NCBI GenBank assembly: GCA_022385755.1
Contig: MU278350.1
Span: 1,254,905-1,318,904 of the forward strand
Direction of reading: 5' to 3'
From: Trametopsis cervina
Lineage: Eukaryota; Basidiomycota; Agaricomycetes; Polyporales; Irpicaceae
Length of the DNA stretch: 64,000 bases
Under the pieces are notes generated by a model. It saw only the letters and a program-made list of their open reading frames with translations, did not search any database and was not told the DNA's origin. Below, piece by piece: positions 11,081 through 21,191 of the stretch. The position numbers and the translations under genes are program-made. Position 1 is the first letter of the stretch. Every line of letters starts with the position of its first letter.

Positions 11081-11488
11081 CGTCAGAGGGAAGAGAAAAA
11101 AGAGTACCAGACCGAGGTGGAATGGTGGAAAGCGGTCAAGAGCAGCTAGCGGGGCGTCATGGAGCGGGTGGCGAGGATGGCTCCTGGTTTTAAAGACGGG
11201 GATTTTGTGGAATTAGGAGGTGACAGACGGTTAGCTTCGTCCCTTGTCCAATGTCAATGAGTTCTAGATCAATCGACTGTCAAATAGTCCACTCGATCAC
11301 CCTTTTAGTTTCCCCTTTAATAGTGAATATTGGCGCCGGTGCCTGTCATTCTATCGACTCTCTTATGTGTTGCTAGTCCAACTTTGCGAAGGAGTACACT
11401 AGCTTGTGACTATACAGTAAGTACGCACACAGGATAGCTATCCGGGGAGTTGGCGCACTGGGTCTATTAAAGCAAAACACAGTAGAAC
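11081..11488. other. intergenic region
   Basis: Promoter side of the fucosyltransferase-like gene and 3' region of the Swd2 gene. Nothing else seen. Confidence 0.45.
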
Positions 11489-12897
11489 TCATGCTATCGG
11501 GGGGCCTTTTCGCTTCAGTAGCTCCTTCGCGATTTCATCCGGTTCGCCTGATGTGTCAGGTAACCAAAATGCCTATCGGCAAACGGGTAAGGCTTCGCAT
11601 CAAAGGCACAACGCGGGTGCACTTACCAACTCCTGTCCTGCTGTGCACATCATCGCAAAGCGAGGGTTAAACCGAACGCATCGTGATGGACCTGGGTGTC
11701 CCTCCAGCTTGCCCAGAGGTTTGAGTATCAGCGGATGAGCGTTGGGATCTGGTGGCCCCTCCTTCGCGGGAAGATTTTGGACGTCCCACACGACCACTTT
11801 GCCATCCAAACTTCCACTGATGACGAACTTGCTGTCTGGAGTCCAGCAAACCTCTTCTCCGCTGCTGCCCTTCGAAGGCTCCATCGTCTCTTTCGCATTC
11901 AATCTGCGCCGTTCCAGGCCTATGTGGCCTTCCAGTTTCGCGAGTAAATGGCCTTCGAAGCTATCCAGAATATAGTGGGCATTGCCAGAGCAGCCGACCA
12001 GGAGGTACTTTCCATTTGTCGAGAAAGATAGAGAGGACATGAAGATTGGTCGGGGCGGGTAGCTGATCTGGCTGAGTGTAGGGTCGTCTAGCGTTATGAC
12101 CAAGAATGGAGCCTTGTCGAAGTGCGCTTGGTCATAGAGCAGGATACGAGAATACTCGTTGACAGCGACCGCAAAGACGAGACCTGTAGAGTCATACGCA
12201 ACGATGGGAGACGCCGGCAAGTTCAGCAAACCTCGACAGTTTGGACTACGGAGATCCCAGAGTCTCACTGTCTTGTCCATGGACCCCGACATGAAGCCGT
12301 CGTCGACGGGCGACATCTCCAGGGATATGACCTTGCCTTTATGCCCTTTGAAGTACTGGAGATATTTGTTGTCGTGCAGCGAGTGGTACCGCACTGTGTC
12401 ATCTTCTTTCGTTGAGGCGTGTATTATGGCTGTGTTCTTATGTGTAAAGCGTGGGAGGTCGACACCGTATTTCTTTGAATAGAATGTTTTCGCGGCCCTG
12501 GATGTATTAACATAAATCATAATGAACAATCAAGGTACATCCAGGGGGAACTTGCTTGCCGGTTCTGCATGTGTACAGACGGAACGTCTCGTCGTCCGAC
12601 GCAGTCAACACCTGGTCCCCTCTGTCATCAAATGCAATGCCAGTAATTTGTCTCGGCTCTTGAGGTTGTCCTGGTTTGCTACCGGGAGATGTTGGTGGTA
12701 CAGGTTCTACGGAGTTCTTGAAGATCCTGGCCGGCTTGAACTTCCCCTACACGCACATGGTGGTCCTGAGTACGAAGTTGGCGTAGTTGCAGATCCGTGT
12801 CACGTACCATGATGGGAGGGGCGAGGCTGAGAGTAGGCTGCATCGTATTCGTTCCATTGGTATTGCTGCTCGACGGTGTAGGTGCTATGGCGGACAT
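11489..12897 (-). CDS. SWD2: WD40 protein, Swd2/WDR82 homolog
   Basis: Exons 12897-12808, 12746-12556, 12497-11627 and 11572-11489 give 411 residues. After a short Ser/Thr-rich N-terminus comes KFKPARIFKN, then WD40 repeats with GIAFDDRGDQVLTASDDET, YSKKYGVDLPRFTH, SGSMDKTVRLWDLR and CRGLLNLPASPIVAYDSTG; the end is AFWLPDTSGEPDE. This is the Swd2/WDR82 signature. In yeast the protein belongs to the COMPASS H3K4 methyltransferase and to the APT part of the cleavage/polyadenylation factor. Only one choice keeps the frame between exons 2 and 3: a GC donor (GCAAGT at 12555) spliced to CAG, which restores TGKAAKTFYSKKYG. It is divergent from Rpb5, with only 160 bases between the start codons, so they may share a promoter. 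Confidence 0.9.
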
Positions 12898-13057
12898 AGC
12901 ATATGTGGGTGGTGTACGTGAAAGAGTGCAATGAATAGGCGGAGTTACAAATCACCACTTCTCATGAATTTGGTGTAGACGCCCGACCACCCATCTATCT
13001 TTTGGCACATTACGTTGGCTCGACTCTGCATACACTTCATTCTCCCGTTCTCTCAAA
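12898..13057. promoter_or_regulatory. short bidirectional promoter, SWD2/RPB5
   Basis: 160 bases separate two divergent start codons of genes that both serve RNA polymerase II transcription. Co-regulation is an inference from spacing only. Confidence 0.5.
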
Positions 13058-13982
13058 ATGGCTGATCAGGACGAGACAGCGAGACTTTGGAAGGTCAACA
13101 GGACGATTCACGAGCTGGTTAAGGACAGAGTGCGCGTGTTCTAGTGAGGTCTGCAGGCTGTGTATGCTTACGTCCGTTTGGGCAACTTAGGGCTTCCAAG
13201 TGTCTGACGATGAGATCAACCTGGACCTCACCACGTTCAAGCAACATTACGCGAATCAGTCAGGAAGTGTCGAGTGCGTCTCTTTCCAAACCTACGCCAC
13301 CGTTTAGTGCAGCCACTGACGAGACGTTCGGGGTGCTCAGCCGAAGCCAGCTGAACTTCTTCACAACTATGCAGACAAACCCCAGCGACCAGCTCTACGT
13401 GTTCTTCTCGGAAGAACGGAGCGTTGGCGTTAAAACGATGCGAAAGTGCGCATCGTGTCACGCTAGCGTGTACGCTAGCTGCTGATTGACTTCACAGATT
13501 TCTTATGATTCTGGAGGAGAAGAACATACAGCGCGGGATCATCGTCTTCCCTGGGAATATGACTCCCTCTGCGCGGAAGGTCCGTCTGCATTCTAAGCAA
13601 TCGATAGAATTGTGGCTTCATTATGCTACTTAGGTCATCGTCGCCATGCAAAACCAATACAAACTCGAGGAGTTCTCTGAGTCGGACCTTCTTGTCAATA
13701 TTACACATCATACTCTTGTACCGAAACACGAAGTCCTCTTACCGGAACAGAAAAAACAGTTGCTGGAGAGATAGTGCGTCATTTTGCACGTTCATGGTCT
13801 CGAACGTCAGTGCTGACGTTGGGGGTGGACCATATAGCCGTCTGAAAGAGACGCAGCTACCGCGCATACAACTTGCTGATCCTGTGGCGCGGTATTACGG
13901 GCTGAAACGAGGGATGGTTGTCAAAATCACTCGGCCGAGTGAAACGAGTGGAAGATACGCCAGTTACAGAATATGTTTCTGA
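13058..13982 (+). CDS. RPB5: RNA polymerase subunit Rpb5 (RPABC1)
   Basis: Six exons (13058-13129, 13191-13273, 13308-13445, 13498-13579, 13634-13773, 13838-13982) total 660 bases, 219 residues, the usual Rpb5 size. The start [20 protein letters not shown] and the [10 protein letters not shown] segment match the Rpb5 N-terminal jaw domain. The C-terminal assembly domain shows [47 protein letters not shown]. The subunit is shared by RNA polymerases I, II and III. The exon 4 donor is GTCCGT, a non-consensus +3 C that also occurs in two other genes here. Intron 3 contains an 8-base inverted repeat. Confidence 0.93.
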
Positions 13983-16884
13983 TCGTTTACCCTTTTCCAT
14001 GGTACTTCTAGATCTAGCCTGGGTTGAACGTTGGGCTTTGTAACAGGCTTGCGCTTTCAGCCAGCCCGGCTGTTCGCCACACACTCTTTGTGCCACCGCA
14101 TTTATTTACACTGTACGATCACTAACTATAGCATAATTTTGGGATACTACTATGAGGCGTGACCGTTCAGCCCGACGTTTTACGCCAAAATGACATAGTG
14201 AGTGATAGAGTTGCGATCCCGGCATTATTACTGACTCTCCACCGCTCATAGAGACCGTACGATATCTTTTCTCTCATTGCTATTGGCGATGGATTGAATC
14301 GTCCGACGTTACTGAAACCATTACTGATCTCTTCACCGCCGCTCAGGCTCTCTCGACTCCATCCATTTCCGAACGCGAACCGGCTTACATTGCACCAGGA
14401 CCAGCATGAGCTATGCTGTTTACGTTTAGTATTCCTCAGGTGCCGTTGTCGGCGTTTTGTTACGTCGATAGCCGGGCCCCGTACGACGGCGAAAGAGGTG
14501 AGCCAGTCGGGTTTGTGATCGTTTGTAGCTAACCCCGAACATTCTCCCACTCCAGACTTTGTCTTCTGTCATTGGAGACTCTAACCACCGTCCCGGCGGT
14601 TGCTAGCTCATCCCGTGCATTCTTTTGCTTCGGGCCTTTTATTCTGTCATTGGAGACTTTCTTACCACCGTCCCCGCCGAATTACCATTTGAGGTGGCGA
14701 AGTGGCGGAGAAGCAACGCAAGAAGCGCATTTCCGATACTCCCAAGCTGTTTTGCTGCCACGGTGCGTGCTCGGCGGCTTCAGCCGCTAGGGTTGGAGCT
14801 CCGGCATCACTGGAAGAGTCGGCCTCTCGCTCAGTCAACGGCCTTTTCTCTCGCAGTTTCCGCATTCGACCTACCGCCATCATTCGTCAATGTGTGCGGG
14901 AGCGTGGCGTATTGCCGGCACGCAAGGAGGCGATATCAGTCGGGGCGCAGGGAAGTCGAGAGCTAAGACCAACAGGAAAGTGATGCGTATGCCTTCTTTT
15001 GCCGTCGCAATCGGTGTAAGCAGAATTGACCATATCGCATCCGTATAGTCAAACTTGGGGATGGTAACGCCGTTTAGACTTCTCCCGTAGTATGTCTCAG
15101 TGCTACGGGAGACGCGACTTGGGCCTCTGCAATACTGGGGTACCATGAGTCCGACGGATCTCACTTCTTATTTCGATAAGGACCTTCCGAGCCTAAGTCG
15201 CCAAAGCGTGCTCCGGGATACCACACAGCGGCGTGGCTGGCGACACTTAGCTATCAAGTGTAGACAATATCTTTTGCGGCCATGAGGACGTGAAGCCGAG
15301 TGTAGATTGACACAAGTGATGTAAGCTTACTGCGACGTATACGATCTTGCCCACCCACTATTTGCAAGCGGAAAACTGGCACTTCCGATCACTATCAGCT
15401 CGCGATGGTACCCTACTCTATTATGGCAACTTGACCTTCTTACATATTTTTGTAGCATCCTCTTGCCGGACGTCTAGCCGTAAGTAAGTTTACGAAGAGT
15501 TGCAAATTACACAATAAACTCAAACCAACTCCACAGCATTCCAGCCAGCGGGGCCGCACCCTTGTGGCGTCGGGGTATTACTCACCGTGATTCACACCTG
15601 TGTTTCCGACTGCGTCAGAGCCATTATCGCAAGAAAAAAATCTCTGCGACAGAAACATACTGCACAGCCGACGTCCGATACACAGTCTTCCGCACTATTG
15701 CCTTGCATGCTTAGTTAGCTCTTCCGTGGCGCTCAAATATTGTCAGTCAGATTCTTACGTTGTTGCGTCCTTAGCTTACGATAGAACCCCTGTTCCTTAA
15801 TCACTTGCAGCGCATGCTAGCCACCAACCGCTGGTAGCTCCTCCGTTGATGATTTCGACCTTTGAAGTGTCAGACAGGTCCCAACACTTTGCCGGCGCCG
15901 CCAGAGTCTGCCGCTGTCTCCAAGCACAAGGCCCGGGCCCGGCCTCAATACACCCGCAGAGCTCGTATGCGCCCCTCGTCCCCATGCGCCTCACGTCGAA
16001 CTGAGTGGCGCTGAAGCGCCGGTGTCAACAAGCCCGATCTGCTTCAGATCTGGTGGCAGATCCGCCATCTCGTCCGTTTTCGATCGTGGCACGTGGGTTA
16101 CTAGGTTTGTTGCTTGTTCATTGGTTGTGCGCGACTGAGTTCGATCTTCCTCTCAGCTTTTCTGCTTCTACTTTGATTACGATGGAGAGGACAGGCATGA
16201 TGCACATCTGACTGGACCTTTTCTGTTTTCAAAGTCCCTTGGATGCGGGCCCAGGTCTCAGAAAGCATGCCTACACCAAGCCGAAGGTCGGAAAGGTGGA
16301 AACAATATGGCATGGCACTGGAGGAGGTTTGGATATACAGGATCATGCATCGTCACTGGAGTCAACCGGACAGTGAGTTGCCGACCCATGCACTCCATCA
16401 AACGCTCATGCCTTAGTATAGACTATAAACCCTAACATTGTACCCTACCCCTTCCGCTACTCGTCGGATTTTCATGCTAGTAAAGATGTAGGAGATCCGC
16501 ATTTAACCCCTCTGAGAATCTACGACAGATCCAAGCGCTGCAGATTCATTTGTAGGTACCTTGTTTTCTGAGGCAATGCGTCCATTCGTCCGATTAGGAT
16601 TCATGTTGACAGTACGTTGTCTTGTCAATATTCCAATGTCGACCCAAGGGTATCTCACAGCCTCCACAGTATTGGAGCATCTGCTAACACCTTGTGTGAA
16701 TCGACTCATCGGCGGACGTGGCGTGAGGTGAGCTTTCTCCATTTCACACTCATCTGTGACACCTTGCTTGGGGTGAAACAATGTTCTCACAAAGTATAAA
16801 GAGAACCGGTGTGGACGATGGTACTCCAGTCTCAGTTTCAGCAACTGAGCATCCTTCGTAGTTTCACACATTAAATCTTCCAGC
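13983..16884. other. 2.9 kb gene-poor region
   Basis: No frame here shows a domain, family motif or sensible intron structure. A short direct repeat of TCTGTCATTGGAGACT occurs near 14564 and 14644, each followed by an ACCACCGTCCC-like segment. Degraded mobile-element sequence is possible but not shown. The right end is the promoter of the first terpene synthase. Confidence 0.4.
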
Positions 16885-17987
16885 ATGTCCACTTTCACCC
16901 TCCCCAACCTACTCGCCATGTGCCCATGGAAAGGCTCTACCAACCCCAACTACGAGAAGGCGGCGCGCGAATCCTCCGCATGGGTCGACAGTTACAACTT
17001 CTTTGTCGATAGGAAGAGGACCGCCTTCCTCACAGGCAGCAACGAGCTGCTTGTCTCGCACGCATACCCATACGCCGACTACTATCAATTCCGCACGGTC
17101 TGCGATTTTATCAATTTGCTCTTCGTAGTTGACGAAGTCAGCGACGAACAAACCGGCAAAGAAGCTCGCAAAACCGGCGAGACCTTCCTCAACTCTCTGC
17201 GTCACCCCGAATGCAACGATGAATCGCCTTTGGCAAGAATGACGAAGGAGTATGTTTATTTAATTCAGTAGTGACACGCAGCATCTGTTAACGCGTTTGA
17301 ATAGGTTTAGGAATCGTCTCATGAAACACATTGGACCAGCCTCTTTCAGGCGTTTCGTGGCCCACTGCGACTCCTATATCGACGCCGTGGCGGTTGAAGC
17401 CGAGCTGCGCGAGCGTGGCGAGGTGTTGGGCGTGGCCTCATTTCAAGAGCTCCGGAGAGAGAACAGCGCCATTCGCATCTGTTTTGACCTCATGGAGCTT
17501 GGACTTGGAATAGACTTGCCAGACGCTGTGTTTGAGGATATGACTTTCGCGTCACTGTACTGGGCTGCGGTCGACCTGGTCTGCTGGTCTAATGTGCGTA
17601 TCTTAGCTTGAACTGCCTGCCGGTTGTCTCTGGCATGTATTAAAATCATTGTAGGACGTATACTCCTACAATATGGAACAATCAAAGGGCATCGGAGGCA
17701 ACAACATCGTTACAGTCATCATGCAAGAAAATCATGTCGATCTGCAGGCAGCATGTGATCTCGTGGGTGATCGATGCAAAACGCTCATTGAACGGTTTAC
17801 TGCCGTGGAGAAGGACTTGCCATCCGAGCTCGACACGACGGCCGTCGCAGCGTTTGTAGGTGCGATGAAAGATTGGGTCGTCGGAAACTTGCTATGGAGT
17901 TTTGAGTCGACTCGGTACTTCGGTCCTCAGCATGCTGAGGTCAGGCGCACGCTCGTGGTCACGCTGCGTCCTCAAGCCTTCGAGTAA
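16885..17987 (+). CDS. sesquiterpene synthase (class I terpene cyclase), copy 1
   Basis: Three exons (16885-17249, 17305-17593, 17655-17987) encode 328 residues, the normal size for basidiomycete cyclases. The aspartate-rich metal motif is D83-E84-V85-S86-D87. The second metal-binding (NSE) motif is N218-D-x-x-S222-x-x-x-E226; its first Asn is the last codon of exon 2. The conserved pair RY lies in ESTRYFG near the C-terminus. The enzyme should ionise farnesyl diphosphate in the cytosol with three magnesium ions and cyclise it; the product cannot be predicted from sequence alone. It is convergent with a paralog at 18337-19601 that has the same exon 2 length (289 bases). Confidence 0.92.
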
Positions 17988-18336
17988 GGATGTCGGTGAG
18001 TGAAGCCGGTTATGGGAGAAGTCATACGCGCAAACTTATTAGAAGCATGCGGACTGATGATAGACGCTTCTCATTGTGATGTACTGAGTTACCGATTTCG
18101 AGCCCCGAAGTGCTCTCTGCGCCTGCGGCCGGTGTCTGTAACGGAATACCCATCTTTTACTCTGCTTGTCCTCGTGTATACATAGCGATCCCCATTCAAA
18201 TATGCGCGCTCCGTATTTGATTTGATTTTGTACAGTTTTATCTACGTAACTCAGCCAGTGGCATGTTATTCCAATCCGTTGAATCCCTACTGGCCGCTTC
18301 TACCCGTCCCACAGGGACGGTCATCATTCTGAGAGG
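17988..18336. other. convergent intergenic region between the two terpene synthases
   Basis: AT-rich 3' region shared by the two genes. No gene seen. Confidence 0.5.
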
Positions 18337-19601
18337 TCAAATGATTGTCCTCACTCTAGAAGGGCGTGTATCAGCGCATATTTCTTCAGACGCCCCCAGC
18401 TGGTTATCAATGTATGAAAACTTACCCTCCTTAGGATGGTACTCACGAGCCGGTGACAGCTCAACAACCAAAGTCTCCCTGATCTTACTATTCTCGCTGC
18501 CAAAGTAGCGCTGGGTACCGAAGCTCCACTCCAAGTTTCCAGCAACCCAGCATTCCATGGCCATAACATATTTGCTGTGTCATTTGTTAAATAAAAAGAT
18601 TCTGCCACATTGAACGGTAACAGAATCAACTCACGCAACGACAGCATCCATTTCTCCTCCGAAAGAGGGCAGATCTTTCTTGCTGGCCTCGAAGATGTCG
18701 TAAAGCTCCTTGAAGTGGACTCCGACGTAATCAGAGGCCTCCTGCAAGTTAATATCCTTCTCCCTTTGGAGGACCGTGAGGATGTTGTTAGTCAGATGAC
18801 CCATAGCTTGCTCCATGTTGTAGGAATAGACGTCCTGTATGACGAGTAATCAGTACATAATTTGCCATATTATATGCATGTCTTACGTTGGCCCAGGTGA
18901 TCATGTCAACAGCGGCCAGGTGCATGCGCATAAACACCGGGTGCTCAAAAATTTCGTCGGGGAGGTCAATGTCGAGCAGGTAACCAATCAAGCCGAAGCA
19001 GTATCGAACGGCGCTATTCTCGCGGCGCAGGCGGTCGTAGGCCGGGACGTCAAGTACGATGTTCTTCTCACGGAGCTCCGCTTCGACGCCGAAGGCATTG
19101 ATGTAGGCCTCGCTGTGCTTCATGAAGCGGCGAAGAGTCGCTTCCCCCGCATAGGGAAAGAAACGAGCCTTAAAGCTGAATTTCGGTCAGAAAAATCGCG
19201 CCGTTCAGAACAGAGTTCACGTACTCTTTGGTCATCTTGCACAGCACGGATCCGTCGTCGTACTGATCGTCCTTGAGGGTGTTGAGCACAATCGCGCCCG
19301 TAGCCACAGCGTCCTTGCCGCTTTGCTCGTCGCTGATCTCGTCAATTGTGAATAACAAGTTGACGAAATCGCAGGCGGTGCGGAGCTGTTCAGGCCCGGT
19401 GTACGGGTAGACCCACGCGCAGAGGAGCTCACTGCCCCCTTGCTTGAAGAACTCGAGCTTCTTGCCAGTGAAGACGTGGTAGCTCAGAACCCACTCAGCG
19501 GAACCAGCGCGAGCGTATTCGTAGTGTGGGTTGAAGGAGGCTTGCCAGTGGCAAAGTGCATGGAGGTCTGGGAGGCGGTAAATGCGAGCAGAAGTCGACA
19601 T
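18337..19601 (-). CDS. sesquiterpene synthase (class I terpene cyclase), copy 2
   Basis: Exons 19601-19225, 19175-18887, 18834-18635 and 18574 onward. Metal motifs are D87-E88-I89-S90-D91 and N222-D-x-x-S226-x-x-x-E230, with GTQRYFG carrying the conserved RY. It is clearly paralogous to the gene at 16885, but has one extra intron (18575-18634) that the other lacks. The 3' end is ambiguous. Read unspliced the frame ends at 18337 (367 residues). A GTAAGT donor at 18425 joined to TCTAG at 18356 would instead end the protein soon after EYHPKE, at about 343 residues, closer to the size of copy 1; I favour the spliced form. The product is not predictable. Both copies would draw on farnesyl diphosphate from the mevalonate pathway. 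Confidence 0.88.
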
Positions 19602-20487
19602 GGTTTGGAAGGATTCTGAGAGTTGCAGGTGTGCGGTGTGGATTCGCTTGTCTGTCTGGCCAGCAACATCGTATACCAGGTCTTGCTTAAGTACAGGTCT
19701 ATGAACGCCTTGTTATGCGCCTTGGCCAGCCAATCGTCCTCTCGGCAAGCAGAATGGTGGCCTTGCTTCTGTCATGTAATCGTAGGATGAGACAGCGCAC
19801 ACAGTTATGCGAGGGCAAGGCCATGTCTCCAAACACATCAATGGAGCGCCGGTTGTCCACCAGTCTGAATGAAACCGGATAGTGTCGACCGTCAGCTGCG
19901 GCAAAAAATTGTGTCCGAGACGCACTGACCTAGTTTTGAGCACTCAGAACGAATACGCGCCCCAAGCGCACTGCCTAGGGGAGGAGCGGCTAGCCGCTCC
20001 CGGTCGGAGGCAAACCATCGTGCTCTGTTTTCACTCATCCTCCGACCTCCTCATTAGTATGGAGAGTTCTTAAATGAACGGCGGCCCGGATAGTGCTGTA
20101 AGTCGAGGAAATAATCGAACCTCTGACGGATGGTCGTATTTGACTTGGGTGACAGTAAGGGTATACGATTTGAGATTTGCTCATGGCAAATATTGGCGAA
20201 AGGCTGAGTTCCATTGTGATTCATCGCGCTAGCGCAATATCGTATCCGTCTGGCAACTGTGTGTTGCGTTTGGACGAGCGCACAAACAGGAAAGTGCCTG
20301 ATGGAGGGAATAACAGGTTCAGTATATATACGATCTTAACGCAAGGCGAAGAAGGGACTCAATGTACGCATTAAGGGGAGTTTAAAGATAGAATGCCGCA
20401 AAGTGGGAGAATATCCATACCTTTTGAACCGAAAGTCGAGTACTGATGGTGCTGCAGCAAGATCGTAGAGTTCTGACCTATTTCTTC
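19602..20487. other. upstream region of terpene synthase copy 2
   Basis: Contains the promoter of the minus-strand synthase. An 18-base perfect palindrome sits at 19983-20000. No gene supported. Confidence 0.45.
19983..20000. promoter_or_regulatory. perfect 18-bp palindrome with a CGG-N4-CCG core
   Basis: GGAGCGGCTAGCCGCTCC equals its own reverse complement. Inverted CGG triplets are the usual half-sites of fungal Zn(II)2Cys6 regulators. It lies about 380 bases upstream of the start of terpene synthase copy 2. Function is inferred from form and position only. Confidence 0.4.
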
Positions 20488-21087
20488 TCATTGGGGATGA
20501 TGTCCGCAGCCTCCACACACACCTTTCCATGAAATGAATGATTTTTCATGATGCATTGACTTGGGTAGAATCGTCGTAATGACTGAGGACCGTGCTAGCA
20601 GTGCTGTATTGGTGGCCGGCTTGGAGGACATGAGCAAAAGCGGATAGCGCTGTGGCATCGTTGTAGGAAGTTCATTGTTGTATTGTGAACGAGAACAGTT
20701 TGGCGGCGATGAATGTATCTGAAAGCTATATTGACTATACTTACAACTTTTGACGAACCGGAACCCGAAGTTGTACTTGTGGTTGCTGAACTTGACTGCG
20801 CCCATAAGGGATGCTGGCGCTAATTACAATCAAACGTAGTTGGGCTCAGAACATGACGCAGTTTCGAAGTTGTGACGAACTTTTGTCTCAGAAAGTAGCA
20901 TACTGCATTTCTCAGATGCAACATCCCTTTCGCCGCAAATACCGAAAGTCGTAACTCCCCAACCATCCCGTGCTGACTCAAACTCGAACTCGAACGATGA
21001 GTGAGCGCCAACGATGGTGTGATCATTGCATGTATGAGAACCCGGGCGCCACTGTGAGAGTGGCTCGACTTTCTTTCCTTGACTCAT
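20488..21087 (-). CDS. unresolved hypothetical gene
   Basis: A frame starting at 21087 (MSQGKKVEPLSQW) runs about 85 codons with balanced composition (FEFEFESARDGWGV, FGICGERDVASEK). A second open segment lies at 20488-20805, and a good GTAAGT donor with a TTTCAG acceptor falls inside it. Several splice combinations are possible, including one that gives a Ser/Thr-rich middle part, and I cannot choose among them. No family is recognised. The start lies 105 bases from the divergent start of the fusion gene. It may be a real small gene or chance open frames. Confidence 0.3.
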
Positions 21088-21191
21088 AACTACAACCACA
21101 CGACCTACAAAAAGCGGCTAAGTGCTGTGTGCGTGACGAGACTAGTATACCTCATATTCTACTCTGTTACGATCACATTCTGTCTGCTGGG

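Noticed and set aside
14565..14966. Possible retroelement fragment
   Set aside because: No reverse transcriptase, integrase, terminal repeat or target-site duplication could be recognised.
20830..21099. Possible aegerolysin-like protein because of a CGERDVAS segment
   Set aside because: Only a few residues resemble that family, and length and surrounding motifs do not fit.
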